From NCBI RefSeq assembly GCF_003970695.1, contig NZ_CP034570.1, positions 2,356,001 through 2,420,000 of the forward strand: DNA of 64,000 nt, in the 5' to 3' direction. Made by a program: the position numbers and the translations under genes. Below, in pieces: positions 18,890 to 27,920 of this stretch. Numbering within the stretch: position 1 is the stretch's first letter; each line of letters starts with the position of its first letter. The notes beneath the pieces were generated by a model. The model saw nothing but the letters and a program-made list of their open reading frames with translations. It did not search any database and was not told the DNA's origin. This stretch comes from Maribacter sp. MJ134 (GTDB lineage: Bacteria > Bacteroidota > Bacteroidia > Flavobacteriales > Flavobacteriaceae).

Positions 18890-19659
18890 GAAAAATCCAT
18901 CGTATTAAAATATACAGTTTCATCTGTTTTTTGACGCTAGGTTTTTCCTGTAGTTCAGACGCTAACACGGAAGAACCCATTGAGGAAATGATGGAAGAAA
19001 TGGAAGAGCCGGAGGAAGAAGGCACAGACAACCCAATGAACCCAAATACCGATTTAGATGTTATCAGCTACAAGGAAAACGACGGAATCGTAAGTGTGGA
19101 ATTTGAAACCGTAGAGGGCGATTTGGAATGGGAACGCGGAAACACCCTTGATGCTTTTGACGGCACCGGTTATTTACGTTGGAACAAAGAAGATAATTTT
19201 AATATGCCCGGAGTAGGCATTTTGGTCTATAAATTAAACATCTCCACTCCCGGAACCTACCAGTTTGTGTGGCGGTCCAGAATTTCAGAAGGCGATAGTC
19301 AATCTGAAGGAAATGACTCCTGGCTCCGCTTTTCCGATGCAAGTGATTTTTTTGGGCAGCGAGAGGGCAGCATCGTTTTTCCAAAGGGATTGGATAAAAC
19401 CCCTAATCCGGAAGGCAGCAGCTCGGACGGTTGGTTTAAAGTGTATATGAACCGGGTTGGGGAATGGTTTTGGCGTTCCAATACCAGCGATAATGACCCA
19501 CACAATATATTTGTGAAATTTGATACCCCCGGTATCTATACCATGGAAGTATCCGGACGTTCTAAGTTCCATGCACTGGACCGATTTGTTTTGTTTATAG
19601 AAGGAAAAACATTGACCGAGGCACAGAATGCAGAACGCAGTGTAATTGTACAACCCTAA
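18886..19659 (+). CDS. Lipoprotein with acidic linker and beta-sandwich domain, function unknown
   Basis: 257 residues. The lipoprotein signal ends at GFSC (Cys22). A very acidic, low-complexity linker (about 26-50, rich in Glu and Met) leads to one beta-sandwich domain (about 55-250; EFETVEGDLEWERG, then GTGYLRW, STPGTYQFVWRSR and DTPGIYTMEVSGRSKFHALD). The pattern resembles the C-terminal domain of GH115 enzymes and other carbohydrate-binding jelly rolls, but I see no catalytic signature. A surface glycan-binding lipoprotein is the likeliest role, since it is translationally coupled to GH78. That role is inferred. Confidence 0.78.
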   Translation: MRKIHRIKIYSFICFLTLGFSCSSDANTEEPIEEMMEEMEEPEEEGTDNPMNPNTDLDVISYKENDGIVSVEFETVEGDLEWERGNTLDAFDGTGYLRWNKEDNFNMPGVGILVYKLNISTPGTYQFVWRSRISEGDSQSEGNDSWLRFSDASDFFGQREGSIVFPKGLDKTPNPEGSSSDGWFKVYMNRVGEWFWRSNTSDNDPHNIFVKFDTPGIYTMEVSGRSKFHALDRFVLFIEGKTLTEAQNAERSVIVQP

Positions 19660-19705
19660 AAAAGTATGGTAAAATCCTTAAAACAATTTTTAGAATTAAA
19701 CATTT

Positions 19706-21970
19706 ATGAAACAAATAAAATATCCAATCCTATTTTTCCTTTCACTTCTAACCGTTGGCCTAACGGCACAAAAAAAGAAGATGGACTACAAAGACGCTTC
19801 ACTTTCTATAGAAGAACGGGTTGAAGATTTGCTGCCCAGACTATCGCTAGAAGAAAAAGTGGCCCAAATGCGGATTTTCCATGCCAATATCGGGGTAAAA
19901 TCCGACGAAAAAGAGAGATTGGAACTATCGGATAGAGTCATTGAGAAATTAAAGCTAGGCATTGCCGGTATCAAGAATCCCGGAGAGCATATTTCTCCCT
20001 TAGCAGCCGCCAAACTGAACAACGAACTACAGAAGTATATCATTGAACATAACCGTTGGGGCATACCTGCCCTATTTGTCACCGAATCATACAACGGAGT
20101 AGACGCTGAGGGCTGTACAAAATTCGGTAGACCTATTACCTCGGCCGCCTCTTTCAATCCCGAGTTAGTTAACCGTATTTGGGACGTGGTAGGTAATGAA
20201 GCACGATTAAGAGGAATGCATATGTGCCATTCGCCGGAGGCGGATATTGTGCGCGACCCCCGTTTTGGCCGTATGTCCGAAGCTTTTGGTGAAGACACTT
20301 ACTTGACCACTCAAATGGTGGTAAACGCCATAAAAGGCGTGCAAGGCGATTATAAAGGCTTAGGAGCAGGAACCCATATCGGTGCCGTTGCAAAACACTT
20401 TGCAGGTTACGGACAAGTGTTGGGAGGTTCTAATTTTGCCGCAGTTGAAATATCACCCAGAACCTTGATAGACGAAATATACCCTCCTTTTGAGGCAGCG
20501 GTAAAAGAAGCTAGAACCTTAGGCATTATGGCCTCCCATGGCGATTTAAATGGTGTAGCCAGTCACGGAAACCCAGAATTATTGACCGGGGTTTTACGCG
20601 ACCAATGGGGATTTGACGGCTACGTAGTCTCAGATTCCAATGACATTGCGCGTTTATACTATTTTATGAAGGTTGCGGAAAGTCCGGAAGCTGCAGCCCT
20701 GATGGGGCTTGTTGCTGGTATCGATATTGATTTGTATGCCGAGGATTCCTATGCCTACTTGCCGGAAATGGTCAAGAAAGACCCTTCCATAGAAAAAATG
20801 ATAGACCGTTCCGTACGACGGGTATTACGGACAAAGATGATTCTAGGGCTTTTTGACAACCCCTATGTTGACATAAAAAAGGTAGAGAAAACGGTCCGTT
20901 CTGAATCCTCATTGGCATTAGCGCAAGAAGCCGATTTAGAATCCATTATCCTATTGAAAAATGAGGCAAATACACTACCCCTAAAAAAAGAGAAACAGCA
21001 AATTGCTCTATTAGGGCCTATCTTGAACGAAACCACCAAAGCCGCTTTTGAATCGGTAACAGGTGACCAAGTAACTTTTGTAGCAGCACAAGGTTTTGAA
21101 TTGACGGACAAGAATAAAGGCGTACCGAAATTACTTCCAACCAGTTCTGAAGAGATAAATAAATTAGTTGATATTGCCCAAGCCTCGGACGCCGTTGTCC
21201 TATTTTTAGGCGGTGATGAGTTTACCTCGAAAGAGGCCTTTTTCAATAATGCCTTGGGCGACCGGGCTACTATTGACCCCGTTGGTGCCCAAGACGAACT
21301 GGTAACGAAAATTAAAGCTCTTGGAAAACCCGTCATCGTTATTTTAAAACACAGAAGAACCTTATCCATCAACACGATATCGGAACAAGCTGATGCCATT
21401 TTAGACGCATGGGATTTAAGCGAACTTGGCGACGCCTCATTGGCAAAAATCATTTTTGGAGATGTGTCCCCGTCCGGGAAATCCCCCGTAACTATTCCTA
21501 GGTCCATAGGGCAACTTCCCTTTCATTACAGCATGAAGGAAATCAATAACAAGAAAGGTTATTTATTTCTGGAAGATGGTCCTTTATATCCTTTTGGCCA
21601 CGGATTGAGCTATGGAACATTTGAATATAAAAACCTTAAATTATCGGACAGTACCATCACCCCTACTTCCGAAATAACCATTAGCGTTGACGTTTCCAAC
21701 ACCGGAAAAGTAAAAGCCAAGGAAGTGGTTCAATTCTATTTGAAAGATGATATTGGCTCCGTAACCAGACCGGACAAAGAGCTAAAAGGCTTTGAAAAAA
21801 TTGAATTGGCCCCAGGGGAATCCAAAACCGTTTCCTTCACCATCAACCCAAAAATGCTCGAATTTACTGGATTGACCATGGAGAAAATACTGGAAACAGG
21901 AGATTATACGGTTATGGTAGGTACTTCTTCCAAAGAAGGGGTAACGGGGAAATTCAGACTAGAAAAATAA
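19706..21970 (+). CDS. GH3 beta-glycosidase (beta-glucosidase/xylosidase-like)
   Basis: 754 residues with a signal peptide ending LTAQ. The order is GH3 N-domain (about 35-380), GH3 C-domain (about 410-620) and C-terminal Fn3-like domain (about 660-750). The nucleophile is D310 in GFDGYVVSD; K230-H231 and the R-D-P-R-F-G-R motif at 183-189 are substrate-site residues. The loop VTESYNGVD replaces the more usual HEE-x-x-HG loop of plain beta-glucosidases. GH3 enzymes remove terminal beta-linked glucose, xylose and others; xylose would fit an ulvan-type polymer, but specificity is not readable here. It is 46 bp after the lipoprotein, in the same operon. Confidence 0.92.
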   Translation: MKQIKYPILFFLSLLTVGLTAQKKKMDYKDASLSIEERVEDLLPRLSLEEKVAQMRIFHANIGVKSDEKERLELSDRVIEKLKLGIAGIKNPGEHISPLAAAKLNNELQKYIIEHNRWGIPALFVTESYNGVDAEGCTKFGRPITSAASFNPELVNRIWDVVGNEARLRGMHMCHSPEADIVRDPRFGRMSEAFGEDTYLTTQMVVNAIKGVQGDYKGLGAGTHIGAVAKHFAGYGQVLGGSNFAAVEISPRTLIDEIYPPFEAAVKEARTLGIMASHGDLNGVASHGNPELLTGVLRDQWGFDGYVVSDSNDIARLYYFMKVAESPEAAALMGLVAGIDIDLYAEDSYAYLPEMVKKDPSIEKMIDRSVRRVLRTKMILGLFDNPYVDIKKVEKTVRSESSLALAQEADLESIILLKNEANTLPLKKEKQQIALLGPILNETTKAAFESVTGDQVTFVAAQGFELTDKNKGVPKLLPTSSEEINKLVDIAQASDAVVLFLGGDEFTSKEAFFNNALGDRATIDPVGAQDELVTKIKALGKPVIVILKHRRTLSINTISEQADAILDAWDLSELGDASLAKIIFGDVSPSGKSPVTIPRSIGQLPFHYSMKEINNKKGYLFLEDGPLYPFGHGLSYGTFEYKNLKLSDSTITPTSEITISVDVSNTGKVKAKEVVQFYLKDDIGSVTRPDKELKGFEKIELAPGESKTVSFTINPKMLEFTGLTMEKILETGDYTVMVGTSSKEGVTGKFRLEK

Positions 21971-21991
21971 AAACGCACTAAAACGAAAACG

Positions 21992-23101
21992 ATGAAAACG
22001 ATGAAAAGATTACTGCTTATTCTACTAGTATTTGCGACAACCAAAAACATGGGGCAGCAGATGGACAACAAGGCCATAGAAACCGCCATGGTCAAAGCGA
22101 TGGAGTGGCAAGAAGCGCATCCTATTTTTGCCCTTGCCCCAACGGACTGGACCAATGGTGCCTATTACGTGGGCGTAGCCAAAGCCCATGAAACGACCAA
22201 AAACCCTATCTTCTTGGCAGCTCTTAAAACACAGGGGTATAGAAATCATTGGAAACCATTGTATAGAACCTACCATGCCGATGATGTCGCTATTTCCTAT
22301 TCATATTTATATGCCAATAGTACTCGGAAAAACTTGGTGGATTTAGGCCCTACCAAGGAATTTTTAGACACACATCTTTACGAACCCAACAAATGGAAAG
22401 ATGGTACTGACAAAAACAAAGAGAAAAAAATTCTTTGGTGGTGGTGTGATGCGCTGTTTATGGCGCCCCCGGTAATTACCGAATACGCCAAACAAACCGG
22501 GGAGCAGAAATACCTTGATGCAATGCACAAGTATTACATGGAAACCTATAACTTATTGTTTGATAAAGAAGAACACCTTTTTGCAAGGGATACGCGTTAC
22601 CAGTGGGGCGTTAACGAAAAAGATTTGAAAGAACCCAATGGTAAGAAAATATTTTGGGCCCGCGGTAACGGTTGGGTATTGGGCGGACTTGCCTTAGTAT
22701 TGACTGATTTGCCCAAAGACTATGAACACCGTGAATTTTATGTAAATCTCTACAAAGAAATGGCCGCTCGAATCAAAGAATTACAACATGAGGATGGTCT
22801 TTGGAGAACCAGTTTGCTCTCGCCAGAATCATGGAATCACGGTGAGGTCAGTGCAAGCGGATTTTACACATTTGCATTGGCTTGGGGAGTAAACAATGGA
22901 CTTCTAGACAAAGACGAATATGGCCCATCCGCAAAAAAAGCTTGGAATGCCTTGGTGGCTTGTCAGCAAGAGAACGGTATGGTAGGCTGGGTGCAAGATA
23001 TTGGTGCCGACCCACAACCAGCCACGGCAGACAGCTGGCAGAATTATGGTACAGGCGCTTTTTTATTGGCCGGTAGCGAGCTACTAAAACTGGAACGATA
23101 A
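21992..23101 (+). CDS. GH105 unsaturated rhamnogalacturonyl/glucuronyl hydrolase
   Basis: 369 residues, normal for GH105, with an N-terminal signal peptide. Family landmarks: H95-A-D-D ([13 protein letters not shown]), W-W-C-D153-ALFMAPPV with the catalytic Asp corresponding to D143 of YteR, and [13 protein letters not shown]. The enzyme removes the 4,5-unsaturated uronic acid that a polysaccharide lyase leaves at the non-reducing end, often next to rhamnose. Its presence implies that a lyase acts upstream. A second in-frame ATG lies 9 bp further on. The next gene starts 2 bp after its stop. Confidence 0.94.
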   Translation: MKTMKRLLLILLVFATTKNMGQQMDNKAIETAMVKAMEWQEAHPIFALAPTDWTNGAYYVGVAKAHETTKNPIFLAALKTQGYRNHWKPLYRTYHADDVAISYSYLYANSTRKNLVDLGPTKEFLDTHLYEPNKWKDGTDKNKEKKILWWWCDALFMAPPVITEYAKQTGEQKYLDAMHKYYMETYNLLFDKEEHLFARDTRYQWGVNEKDLKEPNGKKIFWARGNGWVLGGLALVLTDLPKDYEHREFYVNLYKEMAARIKELQHEDGLWRTSLLSPESWNHGEVSASGFYTFALAWGVNNGLLDKDEYGPSAKKAWNALVACQQENGMVGWVQDIGADPQPATADSWQNYGTGAFLLAGSELLKLER

Positions 23102-23102
23102 A

Positions 23103-24344
23103 ATGCATACAGGCACCAAAAGCCTTCCGTTTTCAGTTTTTTTCTTGCTGATACTGTTAGGCTGTTCCTGTTACGGTCAAGAAAAGGAATCCTACATAAG
23201 CGATACCTTTACTATGCTTGATTTTGATAAACTTCAGAAGGTAAAACTAGAAATCAAAAATAAATCTGACCATTTTTTACCAGCCTATCAAAAATTGATG
23301 GCCGATGCGAAAAACGCTTTAGATGCGAAACCAACTTCAGTTGTTGAAAAAAGCAGAACGGCGGCTAGCGGCGATAAGCGCGATTATTTAAGTCTGGCCC
23401 CCTATTGGTGGCCAAACCCGGATAAAGAGGACGGCCTACCGTGGATACGCAGGGACGGGGAAGTAAACCCGATGACCCGAGGAGAAAATGTAGATACGGA
23501 TGCAAAAAATCTATTATTCTATCATGTTAAAACACTTTCCTTTGCATTCTTTTTTTCAGGCGAAAAGCAATATGCCGATAAAACCAAAGAATTATTGCAG
23601 GTTTGGTTTATAGACGAAACCACTAAAATGAACCCCAACCTAGATTATGCACAGGGCATCCCGGGAAGGAATACCGGCAGGGGTTTTGGCATTATCGACT
23701 TTCATGGCATCCTGAACATTGTAACCGCTTTGGAAATTTTGAAGGTGGGGAATACATTGGAACCTGAAGTTGAAACCCCGATGAGAAAATGGATGGAGGA
23801 CTATCTGCATTGGTTACAGACCAGCGAATTTGGAATCTTTGAAAAAACCCGTAAAAACAATCATGGCACGCTATACGATGTACAAGTCGTCTCCTTGCTT
23901 CTATTTTTAGATAAAACCGATGCCGCAAGAACTGTCCTAGAATCGGTAAGTGAAAATAGAATTCGGCATCAAATTGAAGCTGATGGGAGACAGCCACATG
24001 AATTGGAAAGAACTAAAGGCATGACCTATAGCATCCTAAATCTGTCCGGTCTTACCAAATTAGCCTTCCTAGGAAGAAAAGAAAGTATGCAAATCGATTT
24101 ATGGAAAGATGAATCGGCATCAGGAACCCTAAAAAAAGGGCATGACTTTCTGTATCCCTATATGAATGAAGATAAAACTTGGCCCTACCAGCAATTAGGC
24201 AGTATGGACAAAGCGTTAGAAAGACTTCAAAAAATGTTCGCAGCTACGGGCAGCATGCTTACTATCCCATCCTATTGTAAAACCAATATTAGCTTAATAG
24301 AGAAGAATGACGTACTACACCTACTTTATCCCTGTTTCCCATAA
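23103..24344 (+). CDS. Alginate-lyase superfamily (PF05426) polysaccharide lyase, PL38-like
   Basis: 413 residues with a signal peptide (LLILLGCSCYG; could be a lipoprotein). PF05426 landmarks are YLSLAPYWWPNP, then MNPNL-YAQGIPGRNTGRGFGIID, KNNHGTLYDVQ and DGRQPHELERTKGMTYS-LNL. The fold is the (alpha/alpha) toroid of alginate-lyase-like enzymes. Many PUL members of this type are classed in PL38, where glucuronan lyase activity is known; true alginate specificity is doubtful next to rhamnosidases. It sits directly after GH105, which would process lyase products. A distant paralogue lies at 39475-40632. Confidence 0.85.
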   Translation: MHTGTKSLPFSVFFLLILLGCSCYGQEKESYISDTFTMLDFDKLQKVKLEIKNKSDHFLPAYQKLMADAKNALDAKPTSVVEKSRTAASGDKRDYLSLAPYWWPNPDKEDGLPWIRRDGEVNPMTRGENVDTDAKNLLFYHVKTLSFAFFFSGEKQYADKTKELLQVWFIDETTKMNPNLDYAQGIPGRNTGRGFGIIDFHGILNIVTALEILKVGNTLEPEVETPMRKWMEDYLHWLQTSEFGIFEKTRKNNHGTLYDVQVVSLLLFLDKTDAARTVLESVSENRIRHQIEADGRQPHELERTKGMTYSILNLSGLTKLAFLGRKESMQIDLWKDESASGTLKKGHDFLYPYMNEDKTWPYQQLGSMDKALERLQKMFAATGSMLTIPSYCKTNISLIEKNDVLHLLYPCFP

Positions 24345-24386
24345 AATACCTAACTTTAAGATTACAAATTTGATTGCTGCTATACT

Positions 24387-25685
24387 ATGAAAGAGGACGT
24401 ACCCAACCATCATAATTCCCGAAGAAAATTTATAAAGCATACGGCACTTGCTGCAGGGCTCATAAGTATTGTGCCAAGGCACGTTTTGGGGAGAGGTTTT
24501 ATGGCACCTAATGATAAGATAAATCTGGGTTATATAGGCTTGGGAAAACAAGGTGGCATTTTAGCGAATAGGTTTTTGGGCAATACCGAAGCGCAAATTG
24601 TTGCTGGTGCCGAAGTTTGGAATTCTAAACAAAAATGGTTTAAGCAACTGGTAGAAGGCTATTATGCTCAAAAAAGGAATATAACCAACTACAAGGGGGT
24701 CACTACCTATTTAGAATACGGTGAACTCTTGGAACGAACGGATATTGATGCTGTAGTCATTGCCACACCAGACCATTGGCATGCCAAGCAAGCTATAGAC
24801 GCTATGAAAACGGGTAAAGATGTGTATTGCGAAAAACCCATGACCAACACCATCAAAGATGGTAGGGATATGGTAAATGCCAAAGAAAAGTATGGCAGCG
24901 TAGTGCAAATAGGTAGTATGCAACGCTCATGGGCTAAATTTAAGAAAGCACAGGAAATCGTAAGTTCCGGCAAGCTGGGTGAGATTAAAAAAGTACTGGT
25001 TAATGTTGGTGACCCTTACCGGCCATATGACCTAACCGCGCAGCCTTTACCAAAAGGTGTAGATTGGAACCTTTGGTGTGGTCCTGCTCCCCTACTTGGT
25101 TATCATGAAAGCATTGCTCCTGAAATCGTAAAAACCTATCCCGCGTGGCGCGACTTTAAGGAAACCGGTGGTGGACGCATCGCCGATTGGGGAACGCACA
25201 TGTTCGATATTGCGCAATGGTGCTTGGGTATGGACAAAACCGGGCCAGTATCTTTTATTCCGCCAAAAGACCCCAATGCCGTTCGCGGACTACGAATGTT
25301 CTATGAAAACGGAATCGAACTGGTACATGAGGACTTTGGTCGTGGATGGGCGGTACGTTTTATAGGCACCGAAGGGGAATTGGACGTAAGCCGTGGATTT
25401 TTGGAAACGCGACCCGATACCATTCTTTTACCAAACGGAGGTGACCCAAAAGAACTGTTCAAAGACCAGGGCAACCATTATCAAAATTGGTTGGATGCCA
25501 TTAGAACACGACAAGAACCTATTTGCGGGGTAGAAACTGGGCATCGTTCCGCGACCATCTGTAATGTTGCGAATATTGCCTATGAACTCGGTAGACCTTT
25601 GGAATGGAACCCTGAAAAGGAAAAATTCAAAGGAGATTACGAGGCCAACAAAATGAGGAAGAGAAAAAAACGCAATTATGCTTAA
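24387..25685 (+). CDS. Tat-exported Gfo/Idh/MocA family oxidoreductase (GH109-like)
   Basis: 432 residues. N-S-R-R-K-F-I-K followed by ALAAGLISI is a twin-arginine signal. The Rossmann part starts with INLGYIGLGKQGG, followed by ATPDHWHAKQAIDAMKTGKDV and CEKPMTN (the conserved E-K-P). GGGRIADWGTHMFDIAQWCLG carries the usual C-terminal-domain Asp/His site. Exported members with tightly bound NAD include GH109-type glycosidases and sugar oxidoreductases. The substrate is unknown. It is in the rhamnosidase operon, 42 bp after the lyase-fold gene. Confidence 0.88.
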   Translation: MKEDVPNHHNSRRKFIKHTALAAGLISIVPRHVLGRGFMAPNDKINLGYIGLGKQGGILANRFLGNTEAQIVAGAEVWNSKQKWFKQLVEGYYAQKRNITNYKGVTTYLEYGELLERTDIDAVVIATPDHWHAKQAIDAMKTGKDVYCEKPMTNTIKDGRDMVNAKEKYGSVVQIGSMQRSWAKFKKAQEIVSSGKLGEIKKVLVNVGDPYRPYDLTAQPLPKGVDWNLWCGPAPLLGYHESIAPEIVKTYPAWRDFKETGGGRIADWGTHMFDIAQWCLGMDKTGPVSFIPPKDPNAVRGLRMFYENGIELVHEDFGRGWAVRFIGTEGELDVSRGFLETRPDTILLPNGGDPKELFKDQGNHYQNWLDAIRTRQEPICGVETGHRSATICNVANIAYELGRPLEWNPEKEKFKGDYEANKMRKRKKRNYA

Positions 25686-25710
25686 CCCTGAGAATAGTAT
25701 CTAAAAAACT

Positions 25711-26025
25711 ATGCAACGATTAGCCTTTAAAATGAAACTGAATCCAGGTCAGAAAGAAGCGTATACCAAACGCCATAATGAAATCTGGCCAGAACTTAAA
25801 AAATTATTAGAGGAAGCCGGTGTTAGTGAATATTCCATCTTCCTTGATGAGGATACCCACACCCTTTTTGCTTTTCAAAAGGTATCGGGTAATGGCGGTT
25901 CCCAGGACTTGGCGAACAATCCCATAGTGCAGAAATGGTGGGCCTTTATGGCGGATATCATGGAAACCAATCCCGATAACTCGCCCGTTTCGACGGCATT
26001 GGAAGAAGTGTTCTACATGGAATAA
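25711..26025 (+). CDS. rhaM: L-rhamnose mutarotase
   Basis: 104 residues, matching the family length. R-H22-N-E-I-W-P-E-L carries the active-site His at the same position as E. coli RhaM; NPIVQKWWAFMADIMETNPDN and SPVSTALEEVF are also closely shared. It interconverts alpha and beta anomers of L-rhamnose in the cytoplasm, speeding entry to RhaA. It ends the GH106-led operon and directly ties it to rhamnose release. No rhaA, rhaB or rhaD lies in the window. Confidence 0.95.
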   Translation: MQRLAFKMKLNPGQKEAYTKRHNEIWPELKKLLEEAGVSEYSIFLDEDTHTLFAFQKVSGNGGSQDLANNPIVQKWWAFMADIMETNPDNSPVSTALEEVFYME

Positions 26026-26097
26026 TTCCTTCGTTAAAGTTCAATTTCCCCGTTTTACAAGCTTATTTTTTTACCAGTATGGCAACGATTTACTGAC

Positions 26098-26142
26098 CAG
26101 TATAGTACAGGATGTGCTATTCCTAAAATAAGGCTAGTATTA
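26098..26142 (+). promoter_or_regulatory. Tandem-hexamer promoter B, acid-sugar operon
   Basis: CAGTAT (26098-26103), AGTA, CAGGAT (26108-26113), 21 bp, then -7-like TAGTATTA (26135-26142). The start codon is at 26204, giving a leader of about 55 nt. An ACCAGTAT at 26073-26080 repeats the first half 23 bp further upstream and could be an extra half-site. Confidence 0.7.
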
Positions 26143-26203
26143 TACACGCTTTAGATTATAAAAAACAAATCACAAACATTTTAATATTAAACTAGGTAGT
26201 ACA

Positions 26204-27265
26204 ATGGGTAAACAATACAAAATCGCAGTAGTTAACGGTGACGGCATAGGAAACGAGATTGTTCCGGCAGGGGTATCGGTATTAAGTGCGGTTGCCAAAA
26301 AATATAATTTTGACATTACAACAGAATATTTTTCTTGGGGTGCAGGACATTATGTGAAACATGGGGAATTTATGCCGAAAGACGGTCTGGAAACTCTAAA
26401 AAATTTCGACGCCATTTACTTTGGTGCCGTGGGACTTCCCGAAGTGGACGACACCCTACCTGCAAAGGACTATACTTTTAAAGTACGAACGGAATTGGAA
26501 CAATATGTAAACTACAGACCTGTAAAATTATTTTCAGGGGTGCAGAGTCCATTGCGTGACAAAACAGAAAAAGATATTGATTTTGTCATTCTACGGGAAA
26601 ACAATGAAGGGGAGTTTGTACAAAATGGTAAAATATTCTATCCGGACACACCCAATGGTTGCGCAGTAGATACCAGTATGGTTACCCGTTTGGGTGTAGA
26701 ACGCATAGCGCATTATGCCTTTAAATTGGCACGGAAAAGAAGAAAAAAGGTAACCAACGTCACCAAATCCAACACCCTAATTTATACCTTGGGATTTTGG
26801 GACAAAGTGATTGCCGAAGTAGCAGCCGAATATCCCGATGTAGAATACGGTAAAATGTATATTGATAATGCCTCCGCTAGTTTTGTACTGAAACCGGAAT
26901 TTTTCGACGTCATCGTTACTACCAATATGATGGGCGATATACTATCAGACCTAGGAGGCGCCATCATGGGAAGTTTAGGTTTGGGCGGTAGTGGAAACAT
27001 CAATCCAGAAGGAGATTTCCCCTCCATGTTCGAACCTATTCACGGTTCTGCACCGGATATTGCAGGGCAGAACATCGCAAACCCCATTGGCCAAATTTGG
27101 TCGGCCGCAATTATGTTAGAACATTTGGGGGAGCAGGAAGCTGCCGATACCATTGTGGCGGGCATTGAATATGCCACCGCGCAAGGAAACCTCACCAAAG
27201 ACCTCAAAGGCAACGCTTCCACTTCGGAAATTGCGGAACGCATTGTTGGCTTTATCAATTCATAG
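26204..27265 (+). CDS. Isopropylmalate/tartrate-dehydrogenase family beta-decarboxylating dehydrogenase
   Basis: 353 residues, cytoplasmic. NGDGIGNEIVPAG, then FGAVGLPEVDD, RENNEGEF and DNASASFVLKPEFFDVIVTTN-MGDILSD, and the cofactor loop HGSAPDIAGQNIANP, define the isocitrate/isopropylmalate dehydrogenase superfamily. Details (QYVNYRPVKLFSGVQSPL) look closer to tartrate/D-malate dehydrogenase (TtuC/DmlA) than to LeuB. These enzymes oxidise a 2-hydroxyacid and usually lose CO2. It heads a five-gene operon with a DUF1537 acid-sugar kinase, so the substrate may be a four-carbon acid or its phosphate. That is inference. Confidence 0.87.
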   Translation: MGKQYKIAVVNGDGIGNEIVPAGVSVLSAVAKKYNFDITTEYFSWGAGHYVKHGEFMPKDGLETLKNFDAIYFGAVGLPEVDDTLPAKDYTFKVRTELEQYVNYRPVKLFSGVQSPLRDKTEKDIDFVILRENNEGEFVQNGKIFYPDTPNGCAVDTSMVTRLGVERIAHYAFKLARKRRKKVTNVTKSNTLIYTLGFWDKVIAEVAAEYPDVEYGKMYIDNASASFVLKPEFFDVIVTTNMMGDILSDLGGAIMGSLGLGGSGNINPEGDFPSMFEPIHGSAPDIAGQNIANPIGQIWSAAIMLEHLGEQEAADTIVAGIEYATAQGNLTKDLKGNASTSEIAERIVGFINS

Positions 27266-27270
27266 TTTAG

Positions 27271-27915
27271 ATGATGGACCTCATCGGTAAAAATGTGATT
27301 GATTTAACCCTCACCTTGTCTGACAAAATGAAAGGAGTTTCCATCACAGAGGCAAGAAGTTTGGCTAAAGATGGTTGGAACGCCAGCACCTTGGAACTCT
27401 ACTCCCATGTGGGAACTCATATGGACGCTCCGCTGCATTTTGAAGTAACCCAACAAAGTATCGATGAGATTTCTGTTGCGCGTTTCATCTCGGAAGCTTG
27501 GGTGGTCAACTTATCACATATTGCCCCAAGTGCCATGATAACAGTTTCGGATATGTCACCTATTGCCAATAAAATTAAGAAGGGGCAAAGCCTCATCCTT
27601 CAAACGGATTGGAGCAAAAGAGTGGATACCAAAAGTTATCGCGATGAGCTACCCAGAATTAGCAAAGAATTAGCACTTTGGATGGGTAAAAAAGGTATTG
27701 GACTTTTGGGCGTGGAACCACCTTCTGTCGCTGATGTCAATAATCTGAAGGAAGTGACGGAAATACATACCATCCTGATGCAAAATGACATTATCATTGT
27801 AGAAGGCTTGACAAACTTGGATTCAATAAACAAAGAACAGGTGACCTTGATTGCCCTACCACTTAAGGTTTTACGGGGTGATGGTGCACCGGCAAGAGTT
27901 TTGGCCTTGGAATAA
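27271..27915 (+). CDS. Cyclase-family (PF04199) metal-dependent hydrolase
   Basis: 214 residues. S-H-V-G-T-H-M-D-A-P-L-H-F fits the H-x-G-T-H-x-D-x-P-x-H metal motif of the kynurenine formamidase / isatin hydrolase family; GVEPPSVAD and a late E-G-L-T-N-L also fit. It is 5 bp after the dehydrogenase and 5 bp before the kinase, so certainly co-transcribed. Tryptophan breakdown is unlikely in this context; ring opening of a lactone or hydrolysis of another acid-sugar derivative is more plausible but unproven. Confidence 0.85.
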   Translation: MMDLIGKNVIDLTLTLSDKMKGVSITEARSLAKDGWNASTLELYSHVGTHMDAPLHFEVTQQSIDEISVARFISEAWVVNLSHIAPSAMITVSDMSPIANKIKKGQSLILQTDWSKRVDTKSYRDELPRISKELALWMGKKGIGLLGVEPPSVADVNNLKEVTEIHTILMQNDIIIVEGLTNLDSINKEQVTLIALPLKVLRGDGAPARVLALE

Positions 27916-27920
27916 CAACT

